The position numbers were made by a program, and so were the translations under genes. Below are positions 1 through 5,058 of a stretch of 5,058 nt of DNA, in pieces. Numbering within the stretch: the stretch's first letter is position 1; each line of letters opens with the position of its first letter. Under the pieces are notes generated by a model. That model searched no databases, had not been told where the DNA came from, and saw only the letters and a list, made by a program, of their open reading frames with translations. Source of the stretch: Promethearchaeota archaeon (GTDB lineage Archaea > Asgardarchaeota > Lokiarchaeia > Sigynarchaeales > SOKP01); the NCBI GenBank assembly GCA_016839425.1, contig JAEOUI010000209.1, forward strand, positions 1 through 5,058. Direction: 5' to 3'.

Positions 1-5
1 GTAAC

Positions 6-25
6 AAAATTTATTTATAAATTTT
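6..25. terminator. AT-rich inverted repeat over the dinB stop codon
   Basis: AAAATTTAT (6-14) and ATAAATTTT (17-25) are perfect inverted repeats of 9 bp with a 2-nt centre, lying across the dinB stop codon (15-17). All pairs are A-T, so a hairpin would be weak and no long T-tract follows within the window. It may contribute to transcript ending, or may be chance in AT-rich DNA. Confidence 0.25.
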
Positions 26-1118
26 GAGGTATTTGAGCGAGGAAAGGGGAGAGTGTTTGTTGTATTTTAGTTATATTTCGTGTTAAAATTCCAAACTTGA
101 GACCAATTAACCTAATATTGTTTAAAGGATTATTACCCTTTTTTAATAAGTCTAAAATAATACTGAATGCCTCATTTCTATTGCATATAGGAAAAGGCAG
201 GGTCAGGGAACGAGTTCGTGTAATATACTTTTCAAATCGTATTTTTAAAGTGACATTTCGATAATATAATTCTTCTCGCTCTAATTTATCATGAATTTTA
301 TTATTGATTTCTTTTAACATAGATAACACCAAATTTGGATCCCTAATATCGCTTGAAAATGTTCTTTCCTTGCTTATTGATTTTCTCAACTTATTATTTT
401 GTTGAACCTCCCTATTATCAAGTCCATTCGATACTCTCCAAGCCCATATTCCGCTTTTTCCAAACATATTCTTGATTTCTTTTAATTCAAGACACTGTAA
501 ATCTCCTATAGATGATATCCCTTTTTTATCATAATAAATTCTTGATTTTCTTCCAATTCCTGGAATTCTTGTAAGGTCCATGTTTTTTAGAAATTGAAGT
601 TGATATTTCGGAGGTACAATTGTTATACCATTTGGTTTTTTGTGATCTGAAGCAATTTTTGCGATTGATTTTGTTGATGCACATCCGATCGAAATAGTTA
701 TTCCGATATCTTTTAAAATTCTGTTTTTTATTTTTTTTGCCAATATTTTAGCCTCGTTCATATCCTGGCAATATTCAGACACATCAAGGTATGCCTCATC
801 CAAACCCGCTTGTTCGAATAATTCAGAATATTCTTTTAAGATATTCATTACATTTTTCGAAATGCATGAATATTTTTCAAAATCAGGTCTTAAAAATATT
901 CCATGCGGACATAATTCGTACGCTTTAGAAATGGGCATAGCAGACCGCAAGCCAAACTTTCTTGCTTCATAGGAACACGTACTTACAACACCTCGCCCTT
1001 TCCCTTTTTTAGGATCGGCTCCAACTATCACGGGTAAATTCTTGTATTGGGGATTGTATAACATCTCAACCGCAGCAAAAAAGCAATCAAGATCGCAATG
1101 AAAGATAATCTTAGTCAT
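15..1118 (-). CDS. dinB: Y-family translesion DNA polymerase (DinB / Pol IV type)
   Basis: This 367-residue protein is the usual size for DinB/Dpo4 enzymes, which copy past damaged template bases with low fidelity. The N-terminal motif DLDCFFAAVE (residues 9-18) supplies metal-binding Asp9 and the predicted steric-gate Phe14. Next come the nucleotide-binding segment STCSYEARKFG (46-56), the catalytic pair Asp107-Glu108 in GLDEAYLD, and the palm motif SIGCASTKSIAKIASDHKKP (143-162). A helix-hairpin-helix thumb follows at about 183-207 (IPGIG), then the little-finger domain, ending near RLIGLKFGIL. The tail QQTLSPFL (353-360) fits a PCNA-interacting PIP box (Q, L, F, L at the key places), as expected for an archaeal replisome partner. 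One oddity is that the Ser usually preceding the catalytic Asp-Glu (S-I/L-D-E) is Gly105. The ATG start directly precedes the conserved first strand, so it is well supported. It is divergent from the aldolase gene. Confidence 0.96.
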   Translation of the reverse strand: MTKIIFHCDLDCFFAAVEMLYNPQYKNLPVIVGADPKKGKGRGVVSTCSYEARKFGLRSAMPISKAYELCPHGIFLRPDFEKYSCISKNVMNILKEYSELFEQAGLDEAYLDVSEYCQDMNEAKILAKKIKNRILKDIGITISIGCASTKSIAKIASDHKKPNGITIVPPKYQLQFLKNMDLTRIPGIGRKSRIYYDKKGISSIGDLQCLELKEIKNMFGKSGIWAWRVSNGLDNREVQQNNKLRKSISKERTFSSDIRDPNLVLSMLKEINNKIHDKLEREELYYRNVTLKIRFEKYITRTRSLTLPFPICNRNEAFSIILDLLKKGNNPLNNIRLIGLKFGILTRNITKIQQTLSPFLAQIPQNL

Positions 1119-1141
1119 TTTTCGAAATCTATTTAAAACGG

Positions 1142-1150
1142 ATTAAAATA
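1142..1150 (-). promoter_or_regulatory. Putative TATA box of dinB (leaderless start)
   Basis: Read on the minus strand the sequence is TATTTTAAT, with its centre about 28 nt before the dinB ATG. Archaeal TATA boxes sit about 26-27 nt before the transcription start, so the mRNA would begin at or next to the ATG. No Shine-Dalgarno sequence is visible before the ATG, which agrees. A second box-like stretch, TTTTAAAT at 1131-1138, is too close to the ATG to serve. The call rests on spacing and composition only. Confidence 0.4.
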
Positions 1151-1168
1151 CTAGTTGAACTAAGTATT
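1147..1168. repeat. Operator-like imperfect palindrome between divergent promoters
   Basis: AATACTAGTT (1147-1156) and AACTAAGTATT (1158-1168) form 10-bp inverted half-sites around a single G. One extra A in the right arm breaks the symmetry. It overlaps the predicted dinB TATA box and ends 6 nt before the predicted aldolase TATA box. A dimeric regulator bound here could affect both genes. No regulator is known from this window, and chance occurrence in AT-rich DNA is possible. Confidence 0.35.
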
Positions 1169-1174
1169 AGGTTG

Positions 1175-1185
1175 TTTTTAAATAA
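1175..1185 (+). promoter_or_regulatory. Putative TATA box of the aldolase gene
   Basis: TTTTTAAATAA is the best TATA-like stretch before the aldolase. With its centre at about 1180, transcription would start near 1203-1210. That gives a short leader of roughly 30 nt before the ATG at 1240, or an almost leaderless start at the out-of-frame ATG at 1203. The AAGGAG sequence at 1184-1189 overlaps the box end and would probably lie upstream of the transcript, so it may not act as a ribosome-binding site. Confidence 0.4.
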
Positions 1186-1239
1186 GGAGTGGACGAAGAA
1201 TTATGAAAAGTTTTTCTTTCAAAAAAAAAATTAATAATT

Positions 1240-1917
1240 ATGGTAAGTGATAAAGAAGATTTACTCAGATCAGAAGTTGTAGAAGGAGCAAAAAAAATAT
1301 ACCAAAAAGGTTTATGTGAGAATAACGAAGGAAATATTAGCATAAGGAATGGAAGGAAAGAGGAAATATTTATTACTCCTACTGCAAATCAATACGACAC
1401 CCTCACGAAAGAACAAATATCACATATTGATTTTGAGGGAAACCTAATCAGCAAGGGAAAATTACCCTCAACAGAAGTCAAGTTACATGTTGCAATATAC
1501 AAAGCCCGACCTAAAGTTCGTTGCGTTGTTCATACCCATTCTCCTTTCGCAACGACTCTTTCGATTGCCAGAAAAAATATTCCCATAATAATGGAAGAAC
1601 AAATTGTATATCTTGGGGGATCGGTTGATCTAGCTCCATATACTGAAGCACACACGGAAGATATCGGTTTAAGCGCTCTTAATAGCTTGGGTGACAAGAA
1701 CGCAACCCTCCTTTCGAATCATGGCGTAATAGCTTGCGGTAAATCCGTAATTGACGCAATAAAATTTGCAGAACTCGTAGAAAAATTAGCTAAAATGTAT
1801 TGGGGCGCCCTCCAAATAGGAGAACCGTATATTTTTAAGGATGAAAACTTGGATAAATTTTACGACATGTATAATCGTCTTTTTGCTAATTATCCAAAAA
1901 AAAGGCGAAACGAGTAA
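1240..1917 (+). CDS. Class II aldolase/adducin family protein (FucA/AraD-like, substrate uncertain)
   Basis: The 225-residue protein has the full class II aldolase fold, about the length of E. coli FucA (215 aa). These enzymes use a Zn2+ or other divalent metal to cleave sugar phosphates retro-aldol fashion, or to epimerise or dehydrate them. The GNISIR loop is at 31-36 and PTANQYDTLT at 47-56. The metal site is complete: Glu79 (in PSTE), His98 and His100 (HTHSPF) and His161 (NHG) correspond to FucA Glu73, His92, His94 and His155. Two FucA features are changed. The phosphate-loop Thr-Gly is Thr48-Ala49, and the proton-donor Tyr113 region reads IIMEEQIVYLGG, with Glu119 or Glu120 at the aligned place. 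The exact substrate is therefore not assignable, and fuculose-phosphate aldolase would be an over-call. The ATG at 1240 is the only standard in-frame start after a TGA at 1204. An A10 tract just upstream bears on this start (see findings). It is a single-gene unit. Confidence 0.9.
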   Translation: MVSDKEDLLRSEVVEGAKKIYQKGLCENNEGNISIRNGRKEEIFITPTANQYDTLTKEQISHIDFEGNLISKGKLPSTEVKLHVAIYKARPKVRCVVHTHSPFATTLSIARKNIPIIMEEQIVYLGGSVDLAPYTEAHTEDIGLSALNSLGDKNATLLSNHGVIACGKSVIDAIKFAELVEKLAKMYWGALQIGEPYIFKDENLDKFYDMYNRLFANYPKKRRNE

Positions 1918-1934
1918 AAAAAATCTAATTTTTT
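1916..1934. terminator. Bidirectional T-tract terminator between convergent genes
   Basis: The 24-nt gap between the aldolase and the zinc-ribbon gene carries T6 on the plus strand (1929-1934) and T8 on the minus strand (A8 at 1916-1923, which includes the last two bases of the aldolase TAA). Archaeal RNA polymerase terminates at T-rich stretches in the non-template strand without needing a hairpin, so each tract can end one of the two transcripts. Confidence 0.5.
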
Positions 1935-1941
1935 GAACAAT

Positions 1942-2634
1942 TCATGCATTTTTCAACTTATTCGATCCGCATTGTGGGCATATGATATTTCCTAATCCTA
2001 CAATCGAATAATTTTGTAAAGTCTTTACTTCATAATTACAATTCACACAACGAAGATTTACCGTTGGAAACCATTGCCCTTTAAGATTTGGTGCTATTTT
2101 GAGGGCATCCATAAACTTGGCTTCTCTACTCTTTTCAAATTGAAATACTTGCTTTTCTTCTATTAATGATTTTCCTTTTGGACCTAAAATCATTAAAAAT
2201 TTGATCTTATTAGGTGCGTTCAATAGCGAAAGAGTTCGAAGGATGGCTTTTTTTTCGTGAACAGCAAATAACTTTGCGAGTTCGGGAGGAGCGAGAGCAA
2301 CCAATACTCCTTGAGAGATATTCTTGGTTGATTCAATTTTTTGAAATAAGAATTGAAAGGTTCTTCCTTCATTGTCTATAGCCCAAATAAAACTAAAAGA
2401 GGAAATGTCGTAATCTTCATTATTTGGTCCAATTATGCGTTTTATAGTAGGATTCCAAGTATAATGTGATTGATTGTAAGTGTTTGAGATGAGGTCATCA
2501 AAAAAGCTCTTTTCCAAAATAGGAAAGGAACTGAAAACGCTTTTTAGTGATAAGAGGGTTACTTGTGTCAATTGATCAGATTTAAGACCATCCCACGGCG
2601 TGAGAGTGAATATGCGGAAATATTGATTAGACAC
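1942..2634 (-). CDS. Uncharacterised protein with C-terminal zinc ribbon
   Basis: I do not recognise the family of this 230-residue protein. The C-terminus holds a four-cysteine zinc ribbon: C196-V-N-C199 and C219-P-Q-C222, 19 residues apart, the second pair continuing as CGS. The first 190 residues look like a soluble alpha/beta domain. A polar helix-rich start (about 15-55) is followed by strand-like runs such as FSFIWAID (80-87), TFQFLFQKI (92-100) and GVLVALAPP (109-117), then an Ala/Leu helix (118-138) and another strand, KFLMILGPKG (145-154). There is no signal peptide or membrane segment. The start is GTG: the next codons upstream are ATC, GAT and AAT, then a TAG, and the nearest internal Met is near residue 147. 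The ribbon suggests binding to nucleic acid or protein, but the neighbours give no functional clue. Confidence 0.75.
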   Translation of the reverse strand: MSNQYFRIFTLTPWDGLKSDQLTQVTLLSLKSVFSSFPILEKSFFDDLISNTYNQSHYTWNPTIKRIIGPNNEDYDISSFSFIWAIDNEGRTFQFLFQKIESTKNISQGVLVALAPPELAKLFAVHEKKAILRTLSLLNAPNKIKFLMILGPKGKSLIEEKQVFQFEKSREAKFMDALKIAPNLKGQWFPTVNLRCVNCNYEVKTLQNYSIVGLGNIICPQCGSNKLKNA

Positions 2635-2651
2635 GATATCATTCTAATTGA

Positions 2652-2661
2652 TTTATAAAAA
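2652..2661 (-). promoter_or_regulatory. Putative TATA box of the zinc-ribbon gene
   Basis: On the minus strand this reads TTTTTATAAA, centred about 22 nt before the GTG start, and is followed upstream by a further AT-rich run to about 2671. The spacing suggests a leaderless or nearly leaderless transcript, slightly short of the usual 26-27 nt. The AT-rich context makes the exact box uncertain. Confidence 0.35.
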
Positions 2662-2701
2662 TTAAAATTTTCGATAAACATAAGATGATCCCAATGATAA
2701 C

Positions 2702-2710
2702 TTTATTTTA
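2702..2710 (+). promoter_or_regulatory. Putative TATA box of the acyl-CoA dehydrogenase gene
   Basis: TTTATTTTA is centred about 29 nt before the ATG at 2735 (26 nt before the overlapping TTG at 2732). This is the spacing expected for a leaderless archaeal transcript. The only Shine-Dalgarno-like string before the ATG is a weak GTGAG at 2720-2724. Confidence 0.4.
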
Positions 2711-2734
2711 GTTAATAATGTGAGTTGAAATTTG

Positions 2735-3973
2735 ATGTTTGATTTGTTATTAGACGAAAAAAATATATTATTGCGAGACGAGGTTCGTAATTTTGTAAAA
2801 GAGGAGGTTCCCCATAACTTACTCAAGCAAATGGATAAGGACGAGATCCAATACCCCCATGATTTTATTCGATCATTAGCAAAAAGAAGGTTGATTGGTC
2901 TTCGTTTTCCAACAAAATATGGAGGAAGGGGTCTAAACTGGGAAGCAGAAGTAATTGCACTTGAAGAGATTGGTGTTTTAGGAATGGCTTTAGGGTGCCT
3001 TTTTAGTCTCCCAAGCATTTGCGGCGAAGCATTACATTTTTTTGGGACAGAAAAACAAAAAGAAAAATACTTAAAACCTTTATGTGAAGGAAAAATTTTT
3101 GCTGCAGAGGCGTTAACGGAACCAAGAGGAGGTTCTGATTTTTTTGGAGCAACAACAACTGCTATTCGAGAGGGGGATTCCTATATCTTAAATGGAGAAA
3201 AAAGGTTCGTAGTAGGAGCTGAAGGAGCTGACTTTTTTCTCGTATACGCAAAAACAGACCAAGAAGCTAGACCGCACGAATCTATTAGCCTTTTTATTGT
3301 CGAAAAGAACGAAAATGTTAACACGGAATATATTTATGGTCTTATGGGAACGCGAGGTGGTGGTGCTGGGCGATTGAAATTTAAGGATGTTGAAGTTCCT
3401 TCAGAAAACATAATTCTCGAGGAAGGTGCTGGAGGAAAAATATTTTACCAAATGATGGTTCCCGAAAGAATGACTAGTGCAGCAGGCATTCTTGGTACAG
3501 CTCGAGCATGTTTAAGAATAGCTACAAAATATAGTTCGAAACGAAAGGCTTTTGGTCAAGTAATAAAAAACTTTCAAGCTGTAAATTTTACAATTGCCGA
3601 TAGCATTACTTTATTAGACGCCGCCAGATCTTTAGTATTAAATACCGCAAAATTAATAGATAGTGGAGCTCCTCCTCAATTACAAAGAAGGATGGTCTCG
3701 GAATCAAAAAAATTTGCGACGGAAGCTTGCTGGAAGGTAGTGAACAAAGCAATGCAGATAATGGGGGGAATTGGATACACTACAGTGTATCCATTAGAAC
3801 GTCTTCTGAGGGACACCCGGCTTTCAATGATATGGACGGGAACATCTGAAATAATGTCTGCTATCATACAAAAAGAATATTACGACGAAATTCTGAGCGA
3901 AAAATGGCTTGGAAGAGATGTGGAAAAGGACGCTATCGATTCTGATGCCGAAGAAGAAAAACATTATGGATGA
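2735..3973 (+). CDS. Acyl-CoA dehydrogenase family flavoprotein (IVD/LCAD-type catalytic base)
   Basis: The 412-residue protein should oxidise an acyl-CoA to the 2-enoyl-CoA using FAD, passing electrons to an electron-transfer flavoprotein. All three ACAD regions are present: the N-terminal helical domain (about 1-120), the beta domain with [10 protein letters not shown] (126-135) and [13 protein letters not shown], and the C-terminal helical domain with [12 protein letters not shown] (270-281), MGGIGY and [11 protein letters not shown] (352-362). The canonical catalytic Glu before GTSE is Thr368 (IWTGTSEI). A Glu is found instead at 244 (PERMTSAAG), where isovaleryl-CoA and long-chain acyl-CoA dehydrogenases carry their base, so activity is expected to be retained. 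A charged tail ([18 protein letters not shown]) runs past the usual end. I chose the ATG at 2735 over the preceding in-frame TTG. No other beta-oxidation gene or ETF gene lies nearby, so the substrate cannot be named; a branched or long chain is possible. Confidence 0.93.
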   Translation: MFDLLLDEKNILLRDEVRNFVKEEVPHNLLKQMDKDEIQYPHDFIRSLAKRRLIGLRFPTKYGGRGLNWEAEVIALEEIGVLGMALGCLFSLPSICGEALHFFGTEKQKEKYLKPLCEGKIFAAEALTEPRGGSDFFGATTTAIREGDSYILNGEKRFVVGAEGADFFLVYAKTDQEARPHESISLFIVEKNENVNTEYIYGLMGTRGGGAGRLKFKDVEVPSENIILEEGAGGKIFYQMMVPERMTSAAGILGTARACLRIATKYSSKRKAFGQVIKNFQAVNFTIADSITLLDAARSLVLNTAKLIDSGAPPQLQRRMVSESKKFATEACWKVVNKAMQIMGGIGYTTVYPLERLLRDTRLSMIWTGTSEIMSAIIQKEYYDEILSEKWLGRDVEKDAIDSDAEEEKHYG

Positions 3974-3978
3974 TTTCA

Positions 3979-4028
3979 GATTAATTTTTCTTTAATCCCC
4001 TAAAATTATATAAAAAATAGAAAAAAAA
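3979..4028. terminator. Convergent T-rich terminator region between the acyl-CoA dehydrogenase and PFK genes
   Basis: On the plus strand the stretch 3981-3993 is T-rich (T5 at 3985-3989) and is flanked by GATTAA and TTAATC, a 6-bp inverted repeat around that tract. On the minus strand, directly after the PFK stop codon, lie T8 (4028-4021) and T6 (4018-4013) tracts. Such T-runs are the typical archaeal termination signal, so the 55-bp gap can end both transcripts. Confidence 0.5.
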
Positions 4029-5058
4029 TTAGGATTTATTTTTTGATAAATATCGAATTTTAGTCATGAGATCGCGTAATTCAATAAGATCGCTGTTCTT
4101 TTCAATGTATTTCTTACCTGCGCCTTCGGATAATGGAAGGGAAACAATTTCATTACTTTTGAGCGAGACCATTTTTCCAAAATCTTCCTCAATCACTAAT
4201 TTCATTGCTGCTAACCCAAATCGTAATCCCAAGATTCTATCAAAAGCATTTGGGTGTCCGGCTCTCATTGTATGACCTAAAACAACGCTACGACACTCGT
4301 AATCGACATTATTTTTAGAAAATTCTTCCTTGAGATCTTTTCTTAAATTTAGTTCTTCGATTAAAATTTGGGACATATTCAGGGCTGGTAAGACGGGGTT
4401 TCCAAAAGCATCTTTTGGAAGCTTATCAATTGTTTCTTGTGATATGGTTTTAAAATCATTTTTAAGAGATTCTGAATCTGGATTTGCCCCTTCTGAACAT
4501 GCTATAATGTGATATTTATAACCTGCGTTTACTCGTTTCTTAAGCACATTAACGACATCTCTTTCCAATGAAAAAGGCGTTTCTGGTATTAAAATAATGT
4601 CTGCTCCTGCTGATAATCCGCTATATAAAGTTAAAAAACCCGCGTCTCTTCCCATAATCTCTACCACAAAGACTCTTTGATGCGAGCGCGCAGTTGTTGT
4701 CAGGTTATCCATAGAGTCAGATGCTAATTGTGCTCCACTCCAAAACCCAAATGTGAATTCAGTTCCTGATAGGTCATTATCAATGGTTTTTGGGCACCCT
4801 ATTACTTTTGCCCCCGTATATTTATGCATTGCATCCGCAACACCGTTAGTATCGTCGCCACCTATAACGATGAGGGCATCAATACCGAGTTCATCGAATT
4901 TTTTTACCATCTCTTTTGCGACTTTCTCTTTAATTTGCTCCTTTTCATCGTCCGTTTTTGCCTTACTGACTTCTTTAAAAGGATTTGTCCTGCTAGTATA
5001 CAGGAATGTTCCACCGATGGTATGGAGATCATCGTGCTCTGCAATATTCAATGGAATA
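4029..5058 (-). CDS. 6-phosphofructokinase, pyrophosphate-dependent type (5' end beyond window)
   Basis: The visible 342 residues are the PfkA-superfamily fold, which interconverts fructose 6-phosphate and fructose 1,6-bisphosphate. Reading remains open to the right edge (Ile-Pro before the TTG codon at 5049-5051), and the family's first Gly-rich motif is missing. The gene is therefore partial, lacking perhaps 60-70 N-terminal residues; the TTG is not a start. Numbering from that TTG, visible motifs are GGTFLYTSRTNPF (13-25), IGGDDTNG (63-70), PKTIDND (87-93, catalytic base Asp91), EIMGRDAG (131-138) and LGHTMRAGHPNAFDR (258-272). Asp67 in GGDD and Lys88 in PKTIDND replace the two Gly residues of ATP-PFKs (E. 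coli Gly104 and Gly124). This pair marks PPi-dependent enzymes, which are reversible and save ATP. It is convergent with the acyl-CoA dehydrogenase gene, and a T8 tract directly follows its TAA. Confidence 0.93.
   Translation of the reverse strand, partial: IPLNIAEHDDLHTIGGTFLYTSRTNPFKEVSKAKTDDEKEQIKEKVAKEMVKKFDELGIDALIVIGGDDTNGVADAMHKYTGAKVIGCPKTIDNDLSGTEFTFGFWSGAQLASDSMDNLTTTARSHQRVFVVEIMGRDAGFLTLYSGLSAGADIILIPETPFSLERDVVNVLKKRVNAGYKYHIIACSEGANPDSESLKNDFKTISQETIDKLPKDAFGNPVLPALNMSQILIEELNLRKDLKEEFSKNNVDYECRSVVLGHTMRAGHPNAFDRILGLRFGLAAMKLVIEEDFGKMVSLKSNEIVSLPLSEGAGKKYIEKNSDLIELRDLMTKIRYLSKNKS

Noticed and set aside
2637..2699. TATCATT and AATGATA inverted repeat in the second divergent intergenic region
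   Set aside because: The arms are only 7 bp with a 49-bp spacer in AT-rich sequence, which is easily expected by chance.
2732..2734. TTG as the start of the acyl-CoA dehydrogenase
   Set aside because: An ATG follows immediately in frame and gives the same protein less one residue, so ATG is preferred.
2662..3018. Minus-strand open frame of 118 codons overlapping the acyl-CoA dehydrogenase start and promoter region
   Set aside because: It lies mostly antisense to a confidently assigned gene, has low-complexity Ser/Lys/Leu-rich composition and no recognisable motif. It is a shadow frame.
3676..3867. Minus-strand 63-codon frame inside the acyl-CoA dehydrogenase gene
   Set aside because: It is fully antisense to the conserved C-terminal ACAD motifs and has no independent support.
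4066..4512. Two plus-strand frames (69 and 60 codons) inside the PFK gene
   Set aside because: Both are antisense to conserved PFK sequence and show no start signal or protein motif.
5049..5051. TTG as the start codon of the phosphofructokinase
   Set aside because: The frame stays open to the window edge and the catalytic fold's N-terminal glycine-rich part is missing, so the gene continues beyond position 5058.
1..5058. tRNA or rRNA genes, CRISPR array, insertion sequence or defence system
   Set aside because: No cloverleaf-like GC-rich segments, regularly spaced repeats, transposase motifs or terminal inverted repeats were seen. The gaps between genes are all shorter than 125 bp.

Overview
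This 5.06 kb, AT-rich window (GC about one third, judged by eye) holds five protein-coding genes in strictly alternating orientation (-, +, -, +, -). Each appears to be its own transcription unit. The start sites lack strong Shine-Dalgarno sequences, but most have an archaeal-type TATA-like box about 22-30 nt upstream of the start codon, and genes end in T-tracts. This fits an archaeon with largely leaderless mRNAs. The gene mix (Y-family polymerase with a PCNA-binding tail, stand-alone acyl-CoA dehydrogenase, PPi-type phosphofructokinase, class II aldolase) would suit a metabolically versatile heterotrophic archaeon, possibly an Asgard lineage. That placement is inference; no marker gene here proves it.

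Layout: 15-1118 (-) is a DinB/Pol IV-type translesion polymerase. A short divergent promoter region (1119-1239) separates it from 1240-1917 (+), a class II aldolase/adducin-family enzyme. The aldolase converges on 1942-2634 (-), an unrecognised protein with a C-terminal zinc ribbon, across a compact T-rich gap that can serve as a terminator for both. A second divergent promoter region (2635-2734) precedes 2735-3973 (+), an acyl-CoA dehydrogenase. This converges on 4029-5058 (-), a pyrophosphate-type 6-phosphofructokinase whose N-terminus lies beyond the right edge.

The genes do not form an obvious pathway. Two are sugar-phosphate enzymes (PPi-PFK in glycolysis/gluconeogenesis; the aldolase probably acting on a sugar phosphate), one is a fatty- or amino-acid-derived acyl-CoA oxidising flavoenzyme, one is a DNA damage-tolerance polymerase, and one is unknown. 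I see no mobile element, CRISPR array, RNA gene or defence system, and no convincing new multi-gene system. The points most worth a second look are: the acyl-CoA dehydrogenase's relocated catalytic glutamate; the aldolase's diverged substrate-binding residues and its A10 tract, where one base decides whether the gene has an extra N-terminus; the PPi signature of the PFK; the unknown zinc-ribbon protein; and an operator-like palindrome between the first two promoters.
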